Source: Roseicyclus mahoneyensis
GTDB taxonomy: Bacteria; Pseudomonadota; Alphaproteobacteria; Rhodobacterales; Rhodobacteraceae
Assembly (NCBI RefSeq): GCF_003148775.1
Contig: NZ_QGGW01000002.1
Coordinates: 310,001 to 374,000 of the forward strand
DNA: 64,000 nucleotides
Direction of reading: 5' to 3'
Part shown: positions 34,949-44,290 of the stretch, in pieces
Layout: every line of letters starts with the position of its first letter
How positions within the stretch are numbered: position 1 is the first letter of the stretch
The notes under the pieces: generated by a model
What the model was told of the DNA's origin: nothing
Database searches by the model: none
Seen by the model: only the letters and a program-made list of their open reading frames with translations
Translations under genes and position numbers: made by a program

Positions 34949-35422
34949 ATGCCCGATCCCTTCGTCCTCGACGGCTTTCTGCCCTATCGTGTCGCGGTGA
35001 CTGCAGGCCGCCTCAGCCGCGAATTTTCCCGCGTCTATCAGGAACGCTTCGGCCTTAGCCGTGCCGAATGGCGGGTCATGGCGCATCTGAGCCAGGAGGC
35101 CGAGGTATCGGTGCGCGAGATCCACGCCCGCGTGGACATGGACAAGTCCAAGGTCAGCCGCGCCGCAACACGGCTGGAAGAGGCCGGGATCATCACCAAA
35201 CGTATCAGCGACAGCGATCGGCGGCTGGTTGTCCTCGGCCTGACCGACAAGGGTGCTGTGATGATGGCCGAACTGGCCGAAGCGGCGGTGGCTTATCATG
35301 CCCAGCTTATCGTGCGGCTTGGGCCGGGGGCGACGGCCTTTCTCGCCGGGCTGGAGGCGCTGGGCGATGCGGACGGAACGCAGCGTCACGCTGGTCACAC
35401 TGGCGCGGATCAGGGCCAATAG
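34949..35422 (+). CDS. MarR-family transcriptional regulator
   Basis: A 157-residue MarR-family regulator. The winged helix is at about residues 32-110, with recognition region SVREIHARVDMDKSKVSRAATRLEEAG and wing KRISDSDRRLVVLGLTDKG (the D-x-R-R motif). The C-terminal tail (after ~140) is polar and probably disordered. I start it at the ATG at 34949; an in-frame ATG at 34919 would add ten residues and cannot be excluded. It lies just after the serA terminator and 24 bases before a thiolase gene on the same strand, so it most likely regulates that two-gene unit, for example in response to an acyl-CoA or aromatic ligand. Confidence 0.87.
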   Translation: MPDPFVLDGFLPYRVAVTAGRLSREFSRVYQERFGLSRAEWRVMAHLSQEAEVSVREIHARVDMDKSKVSRAATRLEEAGIITKRISDSDRRLVVLGLTDKGAVMMAELAEAAVAYHAQLIVRLGPGATAFLAGLEALGDADGTQRHAGHTGADQGQ

Positions 35423-35446
35423 GCCCGAACAAGGGAGGGAAGATCC

Positions 35447-36622
35447 ATGGACGAGATTGTCATCCTGTCAGGCGCACGAACCGCCATCGGCACCTTCGGC
35501 GGGTCGCTGGCCGCTGTGCCGCCGACCAAGCTCGGCGCCATTGCCGCAAAAGCCGCGCTGGAGCGGGCCGGCGTCGAGGGCGCACAGGTCGGACATGTCG
35601 TGTTCGGCCATGTCATCAACACTGAGCCCAAGGATATGTACCTGTCCCGCGTTGCCGCGATGGAGGCGGGCATTCCCGATACGGTGCCGGCGATGAACGT
35701 GAACCGGCTGTGCGGGTCCGGCGCGCAGGCCATCGTCTCGGTGATCCAGTCCCTCGCCATGGGCGACGCGCAGTTCGGGTTGGCCGGCGGGGCGGAAAGC
35801 ATGTCGAACGGGCCGCATATCCTGCCTGCTGCCCGCTTTGGCCAGAAGATGGGCGATGTCCGCGCGCTCGACATGATGATCGGGGCGCTGCACTGCCCCT
35901 TTGGCACCGGCCATATGGGCGTCACGGCAGAGAATGTCGCGGCCGAGCATGGGGTCAGCCGCGAGGCGCAAGATGCTTTTGCGCTGGAAAGCCAGAGCCG
36001 TGCCGCCCGTGCGATTGCCGAGGGGCGGTTCCGCGATCAGATCGTGCCGGTCGAGGTGCGGGTGAAGCGCGACCTCGTGCCCTTCGACACCGACGAACAT
36101 CCCAAGGCGACGACGGCCGAGGCGCTGGCAGGTCTGCGCCCCGCGTTCCAGAAGGATGGCAGCGTCACCGCCGGCAATGCGTCGGGCATCAACGATGGTG
36201 CGGCGGCGCTGGTGCTGGCGCGCGCCGAGGCGGCCGAGGCGTCAGGTTTGACGCCCCGCGCCCGCATCATCGGCTACGCCCATGCGGGCGTGCGCCCCGA
36301 GGTGATGGGCATCGGCCCGGTGCCCGCAGTGGAGGCGCTGCTGGCGCGCACGGGCCTCAAGATCACCGATTTCCACGTGATCGAATCGAACGAGGCCTTC
36401 GCCGCGCAGGCATTGGCGGTGAACAAGGGTCTGGGGCTGGATCCGGCAAAGGTGAACCCCAACGGCGGGGCCATTGCGCTGGGCCATCCGGTGGGCGCGA
36501 CTGGCGCGATCATCACCGTCAAGGCGATGCATGAGCTTGAGCGCATCGGCGGGCGCCGCGCGCTCATCACCATGTGCATCGGCGGCGGTCAGGGTATCGC
36601 GCTGGCGATCGAGCGCATGTGA
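35447..36622 (+). CDS. Acetyl-CoA acetyltransferase / thiolase
   Basis: Thiolase (391 residues), condensing two acetyl-CoA to acetoacetyl-CoA or cleaving 3-oxoacyl-CoA. Active-site residues are all present: Cys89 in NRLCGSG, His347 in GHPVGATGA and Cys377 in CIGGGQG. The length and the RTAIGTFGGSL start fit biosynthetic or BktB-type thiolases more than FadA, but substrate chain length cannot be read from sequence. A ribosome-binding GGGAGGGAAG (35433-35442) precedes the ATG. It is cotranscribed with the MarR gene 24 bases upstream. A palindromic repeat begins five bases after its stop, at 36628. Confidence 0.93.
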   Translation: MDEIVILSGARTAIGTFGGSLAAVPPTKLGAIAAKAALERAGVEGAQVGHVVFGHVINTEPKDMYLSRVAAMEAGIPDTVPAMNVNRLCGSGAQAIVSVIQSLAMGDAQFGLAGGAESMSNGPHILPAARFGQKMGDVRALDMMIGALHCPFGTGHMGVTAENVAAEHGVSREAQDAFALESQSRAARAIAEGRFRDQIVPVEVRVKRDLVPFDTDEHPKATTAEALAGLRPAFQKDGSVTAGNASGINDGAAALVLARAEAAEASGLTPRARIIGYAHAGVRPEVMGIGPVPAVEALLARTGLKITDFHVIESNEAFAAQALAVNKGLGLDPAKVNPNGGAIALGHPVGATGAIITVKAMHELERIGGRRALITMCIGGGQGIALAIERM

Positions 36623-36627
36623 ATTGG

Positions 36628-36683
36628 AGGGTGGGCGATCTGCTCACCCTGCGCGTGTTTGGTAGGCAGATTGCCCGCCCTAC
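36628..36683. repeat. Paired palindromic repeat (copy B) between thiolase and pbpC
   Basis: Units GGGTGGGCGATCTGCTCACC (from 36629) and GGTAGGCAGATTGCCCGCCC (36661-36680) are diverged inverted copies of each other and match copy A at 33167-33225. The last unit covers the pbpC stop codon (36682-36680). Either strand can fold, so it may act as a two-way transcription end between the convergent genes. Confidence 0.75.
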
Positions 36684-38722
36684 GGCGTCGCCAGTTCCAC
36701 GGCGACCCGCGCAGCGCGCCCCTCCGCGTCGATCACGGTCAACTCGCCGAACCCCACGCCCGGTGCCTCCAGCATCACCTCGCGGTCGCCCGCGCCGGTG
36801 GCCACCGGCGCGCCGTTCCAGAGCCATGTGAAGGGCGGCGCGCCCTCGGCGACGCGGGCCAGCACGGGCAGTGTCGGGTCATGGGCCAGCACGACACCTG
36901 GGGGCGGAAAGACGATCTCGGGCGCTGTTGCATCCGCCCCCATCCCTGCGCGTTGCAAGGGCGCGGGGAGAGCGCCCCAGCCCACGGTCAGCGCGCCGGG
37001 CGGCGGGCCTGTGCGCGGTGTCATGGGTGCGCCCAGTCGGGCAAAGGCCTCGAACAGTACCGGTGCCGACACCTCTGCCCCGAAGGCGCCCGGCACGGCC
37101 GCCCCGTCGGCGCGGCCAAGCCATACGCCCACCACATGCCGCCCGTCATAGCCGAACGCCCAGGCATCGCGGTGACCATAGCTGGTGCCGGTCTTGTAGG
37201 CCAACTGCACCCGAGGGGCGGTCGGTGGCGGCGGGACATCGCCCAGCACATCGCCCAGATACCACGCGGCCACCGGCCCCATCACCCGCGCGCCCTCGGC
37301 CATCGGGTCATCGTCTCGCCAGCGCAGATCGACCGCCGTGCCACCCCGGGCCAGCGCGGCGTAGAGGCCCATCAGATCTTCCATCCGTGTCCCAAGGCCA
37401 CCCAATGCGATGGCGAGCCCCGCGCCCCCGTCGCCCTCGGGCAGGCGCACCTCCATCCCCGCGCGGCGCATCGCGGCCAGCATCTGTGCAGGACCCATGG
37501 CATCGAGCAGCGCCACGGCGGGAATGTTGAGCGAGGTCTGCAGCGCCTCGGCCACGCTGACCTCGCCGCGAAAGACGTTGTCGAAATTCTGCGGTCGGTA
37601 GCTGCCGAAGCCGGTGGGCCGGTCGGCAATCCGGGTCTCGGGATGAGCAAGCCCCGCGTCGAAGGCGAGGCCATAGATCAGCGGTTTCAGGGCCGAACCG
37701 GGGGACCGCACGGCCTGCGTCATGTCGACGAAACCCTGCCGCGCCATGTCGGTGTAATCGGGCGATCCGACCGAGGCGAGGATTTCGCCCGTGCGGTGGT
37801 CCAGCACCATGATTGCGGCGCTCATCTGCGGCCCCTGCCCCTCGACGGCGCGGCGGGCAAGCTGTTCCATCCGGCCTTGCAGACCAGCCTCGAGCGTCAG
37901 ACGGTGGGTGCCCTGCGTTGGCCGCTGGGTCAGCGCGCGGTCAGCCAGATGAGCGGCCAGCACCGGGAAATCGCGGCGAAGCGTCGGGATGGGGGCGGCG
38001 CGGGCCCATTCCACCTCGGCCTCGGTCAGGCCGGTGAAGCGCACGGCGCGGTCCAGAACCCGGTCGCGGGCGATGCGCGCGGCCTCGGGGAAACGGTCGG
38101 GGCGGCGGGAGGATGGCGCCTGCGGCAGCGCCACCAGCAGCGCTGATTGCGCGGCGGTCAGGCGGTGGGGTTCCACGCCGAACCAAGTGAGGGTTGCGGC
38201 GCGGATGCCCTCGATATTCCCGCCATAGGGCGCGAGGTGCAGGTAGAGCGTCAGGATCTCGTCCTTGCCGAGCCGCCGTTCCAGCGCCAGCGCCAGCCGG
38301 ATCTGCCGGATCTTTCCTTGCCACACGCCGGTGCCCGAGTTCTCCAGCAGCCGCGCCACCTGCATGGTCAAGGTGGACCCGCCCGACACCACGCGGCCCG
38401 TCGTCACCGCCTGCCAAGCCGCGCGGACAAAAGCGCGCGGGTCGACGCCGTGGTGGCGGTAGAAGCGCCGATCCTCGTAGGCCACCAGCATCTCGACAAA
38501 GCCCGGATCGACGGCATCGAGGCTGACGGGCAGGCGCCAGCGCCCGTCCTCGACCGTATAGGCGCGCAGAAGATCGCCGTTGCGGTCCAGCACCTCCACC
38601 CCGGTTTGCAGGACCAAGGGCGGGATATCCGTCTCGTCGATCCAGTCATCGAGCCAGAGCGTCGCGCCGGTGACGAACAGCGCGACAAGGATCGCAAGCG
38701 TGCCTGCGATCTGGCGGATCAT
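36680..38722 (-). CDS. pbpC: Penicillin-binding protein 1C
   Basis: Bifunctional peptidoglycan synthase of the PBP1C type (680 residues). Membrane anchor at residues ~5-24; GT51 glycosyltransferase domain with catalytic Glu83 (AYEDRRFYRHHG) and GGSTLTMQVARLL at 114-126; transpeptidase domain with SALK at 343-346 (nucleophile Ser343), an SLN-type motif in TSLNIPAVALL and KTGTSYG later; and a C-terminal BiPBP_C domain (last ~90 residues, GAPPFTWLWNGAP). The ATG overlaps the stop of the large alpha-2-macroglobulin gene (ATGA), the classic pairing in which the macroglobulin traps proteases while PBP1C repairs the wall. Confidence 0.95.
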   Translation of the reverse strand: MIRQIAGTLAILVALFVTGATLWLDDWIDETDIPPLVLQTGVEVLDRNGDLLRAYTVEDGRWRLPVSLDAVDPGFVEMLVAYEDRRFYRHHGVDPRAFVRAAWQAVTTGRVVSGGSTLTMQVARLLENSGTGVWQGKIRQIRLALALERRLGKDEILTLYLHLAPYGGNIEGIRAATLTWFGVEPHRLTAAQSALLVALPQAPSSRRPDRFPEAARIARDRVLDRAVRFTGLTEAEVEWARAAPIPTLRRDFPVLAAHLADRALTQRPTQGTHRLTLEAGLQGRMEQLARRAVEGQGPQMSAAIMVLDHRTGEILASVGSPDYTDMARQGFVDMTQAVRSPGSALKPLIYGLAFDAGLAHPETRIADRPTGFGSYRPQNFDNVFRGEVSVAEALQTSLNIPAVALLDAMGPAQMLAAMRRAGMEVRLPEGDGGAGLAIALGGLGTRMEDLMGLYAALARGGTAVDLRWRDDDPMAEGARVMGPVAAWYLGDVLGDVPPPPTAPRVQLAYKTGTSYGHRDAWAFGYDGRHVVGVWLGRADGAAVPGAFGAEVSAPVLFEAFARLGAPMTPRTGPPPGALTVGWGALPAPLQRAGMGADATAPEIVFPPPGVVLAHDPTLPVLARVAEGAPPFTWLWNGAPVATGAGDREVMLEAPGVGFGELTVIDAEGRAARVAVELATP

Positions 38723-41700
38723 TCGGCCACCGTCACGCGCCCCGATGCGGTCTGGGCACGATAGGCGGGGCGATACATGTCCTCGACGCTGGCGGCGGGG
38801 TGGTGGAAGTCGCCGGGCGTGACAGCGCGCACGATATAGGCCAGCCGTAATGAGCTATCGCCCCGGTTGTCGATGGCGGCAAGGAACCGATCCTGCCGAA
38901 ACTCGGTATGTTCGGCCCATGCGTTCAGGTCGAGCCCCTGAACCGCCCGGATATCGCCCGAGGTCAGCAGGTTGGGGTTGTCGATCTCGAAGCCTGCGGG
39001 CAGCGGGTCGGTGACCATCAGCCGCCCCTCGGGCGCACCCAGTGGCGTGACGGTCAGCACCGTGACCAGCCGTGTGCCTTGCGCAACCGTCGCGGGATCG
39101 ACCGGCTGGCCGTCGAGGTTCAGATAGGCCCGGTCGATCCGGTAGCGGTTACCGAAGGCTTGCGTCGCGCCCTCGGGGATGCCGAAGCGGGTGACGGTAA
39201 GCACCTCGTCGCCCGTCCCGGTATTGGTGACCATCCGCGTGGTCGTGTCGCCCGCGCGGACCGCTTGGATCAGCGGACCGTTGATCGCTGCACCGTCGAG
39301 CGTCAGACCCTCGGTTGCAGGATTGTCGATCAAGGCATGGGCTGCCAGCAGGGTCCAGACCGCTTCTTGCGTGGACACGACATCGGAGGCTGTGCTCAGC
39401 GACGTGTCGGGGATCGCATCCGACCCCGCCGCGGCGGCCAGCGCGATCAGGCCGGCGGCATCGCGCGCCACGGTGCCATAGTCGCTGCGCCAGACCTCGG
39501 GCAGCGGGTTGGTCTGCATGCCTTGCAGCATCGCGTAGCCCGCGCGGAACATCGCATCGGCGCGCGGCTGGTCGCCATAAAGCGCGAGCGCCGCGCCCAG
39601 TTGGCCAAGGGCCAGCGGGGTGGCGAAATTCCCGGCCTTCACATCGGCGTAGTAGCGCAGGTCGCCCATGCTGGCCTGACCTTCGCGGGCGAGCACCATG
39701 AGGACATAGGCCAGCCCTTCGCCGCCATCCTCGAAATCGGGGTGGCTGGCGACCTGATTGGCAAGATTGTCGAGCGCGAGGGTGAAGGCGATGGCGGGTA
39801 CGTCATGCCCTTCGGCCCGAGCGCGGGAGAGGAAATCGGTGACATAGGCGTCAAGCCACAGATCTCCGTCGCTGGCCCACCAGAGGCCGAAGCCGCCATT
39901 GCCCGACTGGTTCACCAGCACGCGGGCGATGGCATTGTTGATGCGCGCATCCAGATCGGCGGCGGTGCCAAGGTCCAGCGCCTCGGCCACCGATGACAGG
40001 TAGAGAAGCGGCATGGCCTGACTGGTGACCTGTTCCGTGCAGCCCCAAGGGTAGGCATCAAGCCGCGCCAGCAGCCCCGCCGCGTCGAAGCGCGCGAGCG
40101 GACCAGCCGCCAATGTCGCCCGGCCCGTGCCGGGGCGGAAGCCGGACAGGAGCGTGGCGTCGATGGGCAGGCTTTGGCCGGGGGCAAGGGTCAGGCGGGT
40201 GGTTTCCGCCACCTCGGGGTCATTGACCTGCACCGGCAACGATAATGTGCGGGTCAGGGTCCGGCCACCCGGCAGAGTGGCGGTGACGGTGATCCGCTCC
40301 TGCCCGGTCGCGTCCCCGGCAGTGACCGGGATCGTCAGCCGCGCGGTTTCCAGCGTGCCAAGCGTCACGGGGGCAGTGGATGTGCTCAAAGACAGGCCCG
40401 CGGTCGATGAGATCGCAAGCGTCACCTCGCCTGTCGGCCCTTCGGCGTGGGACAATTCCAGCAGCATCCTGCCCGTGTCGCCCGGCGCAAGGAATCGCGG
40501 CAGGCTGGCCGTGACCACGACAGGGTCGCGCACCAGCACATCGCCCGACGCTTGCCCAACGCCCGTTTCGGACCATGCCATCGCCATGACCCGCACGGTG
40601 CCGTTGAAGGCGGGCAAGTCGAACCGGGCGCGCGCGATACCATCGGCATCCACGGTCAATGCGCCGGAGAATTGGGCCAGCAGCTCCTCGGTCGGCGGCG
40701 GGGCCTGCATGCGCAGGCCCGCGCCCGCGTCTCCGCCTTGGCGGATGCGCCCCTCGGCGCCGTCGCGGGCGTCAATGAGGCGACCGTAGACATCGCGGAA
40801 GGCGACGCCAAGCCGGCGCTGGCCGAAGTAATGCGCCTGCGGATCGGGGGCGTCGAAGCCGGTCAGGTTGAGAATGCCCAGATCGACGGCGGCAATGCTG
40901 GCATGGACCGTCTCACCGGGCCGCGCGCCCTCGACGCGCAGGGCAACCTCCAGCGGGCCGCGCGGTTCTGCGGTCGCGGGCAGGTCCAGCGTGGCGGTCA
41001 GCGCGCGGTCGCCCGGTGCCACGGTCGCATGCGCCAGACCCAGCGAGCGGGCGGGCACGGGGCCCGAGACGGTCGACAGCGGCCGGATCAGGGTCGCGGT
41101 GACATAGGCGCCGCTGCCCCACTCCTCGGTCACGGTGAGGGGGATGGTCATGGGCTCTTCGCCGACCGTCACGATGCGCTGTTCGATCAGGCGGTTCGAC
41201 ACGACCTGCACCAAGGCGATGCCACCCTGACGCGGCACGATCCGCAGATTGGCGGTGTCGCCGGGGGCGTAGGCGGCCGCGTCCAGTGCAATCTCCAGCA
41301 CGTCGGGTGTGTCGGTGCCGCTGGCCGCGCCATACCAGCCCGCGTCAAAACCGACAGAGGTAAGCGAGAACCCTTCGCCTGCCGTTTCCACACGCAACTC
41401 GTAGCTGCCCCAATCGACGGGCAGGTTCAGGGCCACGGGTTCCGCGCCCAGCACAGCCTCGCCGGTGGCGATGCGTGCGCGAGTGGTGACGGGTTCCCAC
41501 GACCAGTTGCCGTTTTGCTGATACCATTGGTAGCGCAGGTCGACGCGGTTGAGCGTCCAGCGGGCCGGCAGGGCCTCGGCCCCCACGGCGATCAACTGGA
41601 ACCCTGCCTCGGCCCCTTCGGGAAGCGTCTCGTCGAACAGCGGGCGGATGCCGATCATCGGCGCATCGGGCAGGACGGGCCGTGTGATCCGGCGTTCGAC

Positions 41701-44127
41701 CGGGCGGCCCGAGCCTTCGGTGATCGTGGCGGTCACGGTCAGGGTCGCGGGCTGAGGTGCGCCGCTGAGGGTCGGGATATCGATGCGGGTATTCCCAGCG
41801 CCTGTGGCATCGGTAGCCAGCGCCGCAATCCCCGCGAATTCCGGCTGCGGCTGCTGGTCGTGGCGCCCGAAACGGTAGCCCGGGTGCGCGTCGAGTGTTG
41901 TGGCGGGGCGCAGCGCCACTTGCCCCTCGACGGTCAGATCAGCGGCGGGCGCACCAAAGAGGTAATCGGCTTGCACGCCCAGCATGGGCCGGTCGCCGGG
42001 GGCAAAGGGGCCACCTGCCATCGACAGCACCATGTCGAGCCGTTCTGGCAAGAAGTCCTCGACCAGCACGGTGCGCGTCGCCAGCGCGGGCGCATCCGGG
42101 TCGGCATGCAGCGCCAGCCGCCATGTGCCGCGCGGCACCTGCGCGCCGATGGGCAAGGAAAAGACGTAGCCACCCGCGCCGACCTCGGTCAGGACGTGGC
42201 GGCTGTATTCCACGCCATCGGCGCGGGTCAGGATGGCGGTCAGCGGCAGGTCGGTTATGGCCTGCGCCCGACCGTCACGAGCCAAGGCGGTCGCATGGAT
42301 CACCTCGCCTGCGCGATAGGCACCGCGGTCGGTGGTGAGGAAGACATCAATGGCCCCTGCGGGCGCGCGCCCCTCGACGCCGCGATCCGAGAGATCAAAC
42401 TCTGCCTCGCGCAACGACAGAAAGGCGAAATCCGTCTCACCATCGCGCACCGACACCAAAGCGGGCGCGGCGCTGCCCTGCCCGCGGGCAAGACCCGCCT
42501 CGAACCGGGCATAGCCGTCGGCATCGGTGATGGCCTCGGCCAGCACACGGTTTGAGTCTGCCACCAGCGCCACAGTGACGCCCGCGCGCGGCCCGGCATC
42601 GGCCAGCGCGCGCACCATGACATGCACCCCATCCGCGCCCGTCATCACCGACAGGCCCAGATCGCTGACAAGAAACCACTGCGTGGCAGGCGTGCCGAAG
42701 TCGCCCGCGCCGCCCACCCGCGCCTGAAGCGCGTAGACCCCGGGCGCAAGCCCGGCCATCACATCGCCCATCGGCAGGCGCGTCGTCACGGCGCGGTTTT
42801 GCGCGCGTGCGACATCCGCCTCGCCCTGCCAGACCACTTCGGCCAGATCGCGGGCGAGGAAATCGAACTGCCAATCGCGCAAAGGCTGGCCGAAATACTC
42901 GTCTTGCAGGGTGCGCAAGATGTTGCGGTCGGACACGGCATAAAGCGTCAGATCGACCAGATCGGCATTGACCGCGACGATGGGCAGGGCCGCGCCCTCG
43001 CTTGCGGGCAGGATATAGGCGCGGCCCGCGAACCGGACCGAGGGCGCGCGGTCGCGGACGTATTGACGGACGGGAACGGGGGCACGCAGCACCTCGCCCG
43101 AGGCGGCGGGCAGGCCCGCGCGCAAGGTGAGATCGTAGCGCGACCCATGCTGGACGCCCGAAACACACAGCTGCTGCCCCTCGGCCTCGGCACTCAGGCC
43201 GGGCGTGGTGGTCTGGAGGTAATCGTCCCAGACAACGCCGCCTGCGGCCAGCGTTTCGGAAAACACGGCACAGATGCGGGGAAAATCTGTGTCCAGATCG
43301 ACCAATGTTTCGATCATCCGGAACCCGTAGAGGCCCAGAACCCGGTCAAGCGCTTGGGTCCGCACAGGGCTCGCGGCCTCCGCCACGGCAAGTCTGAAGG
43401 TCGGGACCGTGTCGCGCCCGCGGCCCTGACGTTCCAGCGCCTCGGCCAGCACGTCAAGCGCGTTGGCCAGATCCGTTCCCGGTGCGGCGCGCAGGCTGGC
43501 GTTGATCGCGGCGGCGAAGGCTTCGGCCTCGCGCTGGCGGCGTTCGCTGCTTGAATTGCTGTCCATGCTCAGCAAAAGCCGCGCGTGATCGGCCCAATCC
43601 TGCGCCAGATCGCCCCGCGAGGCTGCGGCCCCGTACATGCGCATCGCGCCGGAGAGGTTCCCTGAGGATTCTTCGCGCAGAGCCGCCTCGCGCCAGTCCT
43701 GCGCGCTGAAGGGACCGGCGTAATGCGCGCGGCCCATGCCCAGAGCCTGCTCGCGCGCACTGGCAAGGTCAGCTGAGGTCAGAAAGGACAGCGCAGCCAG
43801 CCTTGCGTCGAGCCGGGCCAGCACGGCTGGATCGGTGGCAAACACCTCGCCCGACAGCGCGCCATCATAGGCCACGGGCGCGCCAATGGTGGATTTGGGG
43901 AAACAGGACCCGTTGCGCCCGTTGTAGGTGAAACCGACACAGTCCGGATCGGCGCGGCAGGCGGCCTCGCAGGCCGAAAGCGTCGTGTCGAGGATCGGGC
44001 GCAGGTCGCCGCCGGGGAAATCGACATCGCGGGTGATCGACACGAAGCGGTCGGGGATCGCTTCATGCGCGGCGGCCGAAAACGGCAACACAAGCAGCGC
44101 GGCGAGAACGGCGGCGGACAGGCGCAT
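38719..44127 (-). CDS. Bacterial alpha-2-macroglobulin (YfhM type) with N-terminal PAN-like region
   Basis: A 1802-residue alpha-2-macroglobulin that entraps attacking proteases in the periplasm. Signal peptide at residues 1-~20. A cysteine-rich PAN/apple-like stretch follows (about 45-85: SACEAACRADPDC, GFTYNGRNGSCF). Then come macroglobulin-like domains, bait region and ANA-type domains, and the thioester motif GCTEQ with Cys1363 and Gln1366 inside the helical TED domain (about 1330-1620). I found no lipobox, so it may be soluble or anchored otherwise, unlike E. coli ECAM. The start is the ATG at 44127, chosen for its signal peptide; upstream codons in frame lack one. It is translationally coupled to pbpC downstream. 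Confidence 0.93.
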   Translation of the reverse strand: MRLSAAVLAALLVLPFSAAAHEAIPDRFVSITRDVDFPGGDLRPILDTTLSACEAACRADPDCVGFTYNGRNGSCFPKSTIGAPVAYDGALSGEVFATDPAVLARLDARLAALSFLTSADLASAREQALGMGRAHYAGPFSAQDWREAALREESSGNLSGAMRMYGAAASRGDLAQDWADHARLLLSMDSNSSSERRQREAEAFAAAINASLRAAPGTDLANALDVLAEALERQGRGRDTVPTFRLAVAEAASPVRTQALDRVLGLYGFRMIETLVDLDTDFPRICAVFSETLAAGGVVWDDYLQTTTPGLSAEAEGQQLCVSGVQHGSRYDLTLRAGLPAASGEVLRAPVPVRQYVRDRAPSVRFAGRAYILPASEGAALPIVAVNADLVDLTLYAVSDRNILRTLQDEYFGQPLRDWQFDFLARDLAEVVWQGEADVARAQNRAVTTRLPMGDVMAGLAPGVYALQARVGGAGDFGTPATQWFLVSDLGLSVMTGADGVHVMVRALADAGPRAGVTVALVADSNRVLAEAITDADGYARFEAGLARGQGSAAPALVSVRDGETDFAFLSLREAEFDLSDRGVEGRAPAGAIDVFLTTDRGAYRAGEVIHATALARDGRAQAITDLPLTAILTRADGVEYSRHVLTEVGAGGYVFSLPIGAQVPRGTWRLALHADPDAPALATRTVLVEDFLPERLDMVLSMAGGPFAPGDRPMLGVQADYLFGAPAADLTVEGQVALRPATTLDAHPGYRFGRHDQQPQPEFAGIAALATDATGAGNTRIDIPTLSGAPQPATLTVTATITEGSGRPVERRITRPVLPDAPMIGIRPLFDETLPEGAEAGFQLIAVGAEALPARWTLNRVDLRYQWYQQNGNWSWEPVTTRARIATGEAVLGAEPVALNLPVDWGSYELRVETAGEGFSLTSVGFDAGWYGAASGTDTPDVLEIALDAAAYAPGDTANLRIVPRQGGIALVQVVSNRLIEQRIVTVGEEPMTIPLTVTEEWGSGAYVTATLIRPLSTVSGPVPARSLGLAHATVAPGDRALTATLDLPATAEPRGPLEVALRVEGARPGETVHASIAAVDLGILNLTGFDAPDPQAHYFGQRRLGVAFRDVYGRLIDARDGAEGRIRQGGDAGAGLRMQAPPPTEELLAQFSGALTVDADGIARARFDLPAFNGTVRVMAMAWSETGVGQASGDVLVRDPVVVTASLPRFLAPGDTGRMLLELSHAEGPTGEVTLAISSTAGLSLSTSTAPVTLGTLETARLTIPVTAGDATGQERITVTATLPGGRTLTRTLSLPVQVNDPEVAETTRLTLAPGQSLPIDATLLSGFRPGTGRATLAAGPLARFDAAGLLARLDAYPWGCTEQVTSQAMPLLYLSSVAEALDLGTAADLDARINNAIARVLVNQSGNGGFGLWWASDGDLWLDAYVTDFLSRARAEGHDVPAIAFTLALDNLANQVASHPDFEDGGEGLAYVLMVLAREGQASMGDLRYYADVKAGNFATPLALGQLGAALALYGDQPRADAMFRAGYAMLQGMQTNPLPEVWRSDYGTVARDAAGLIALAAAAGSDAIPDTSLSTASDVVSTQEAVWTLLAAHALIDNPATEGLTLDGAAINGPLIQAVRAGDTTTRMVTNTGTGDEVLTVTRFGIPEGATQAFGNRYRIDRAYLNLDGQPVDPATVAQGTRLVTVLTVTPLGAPEGRLMVTDPLPAGFEIDNPNLLTSGDIRAVQGLDLNAWAEHTEFRQDRFLAAIDNRGDSSLRLAYIVRAVTPGDFHHPAASVEDMYRPAYRAQTASGRVTVAE

Positions 44128-44290
44128 CGGAACCTCGCTTGGGTGGTGACGAACACGGTTCAGACTCTGGCAGCGCCGCTTCCCGCTGTCGATGATTCCC
44201 CCGGCCAAAGGTGCGGCAAGTGGGGTTAACCGCATGTTCAGCGGCGCCTGCCAGATTGCCTGAAAAAGGCGCGGCATTGTGGGAAGCGGG

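Noticed and set aside
40447-42555. A 702-codon plus-strand frame opposite the alpha-2-macroglobulin gene
   Set aside because: Shadow frame; the opposite strand has a continuous 1802-residue recognised protein.
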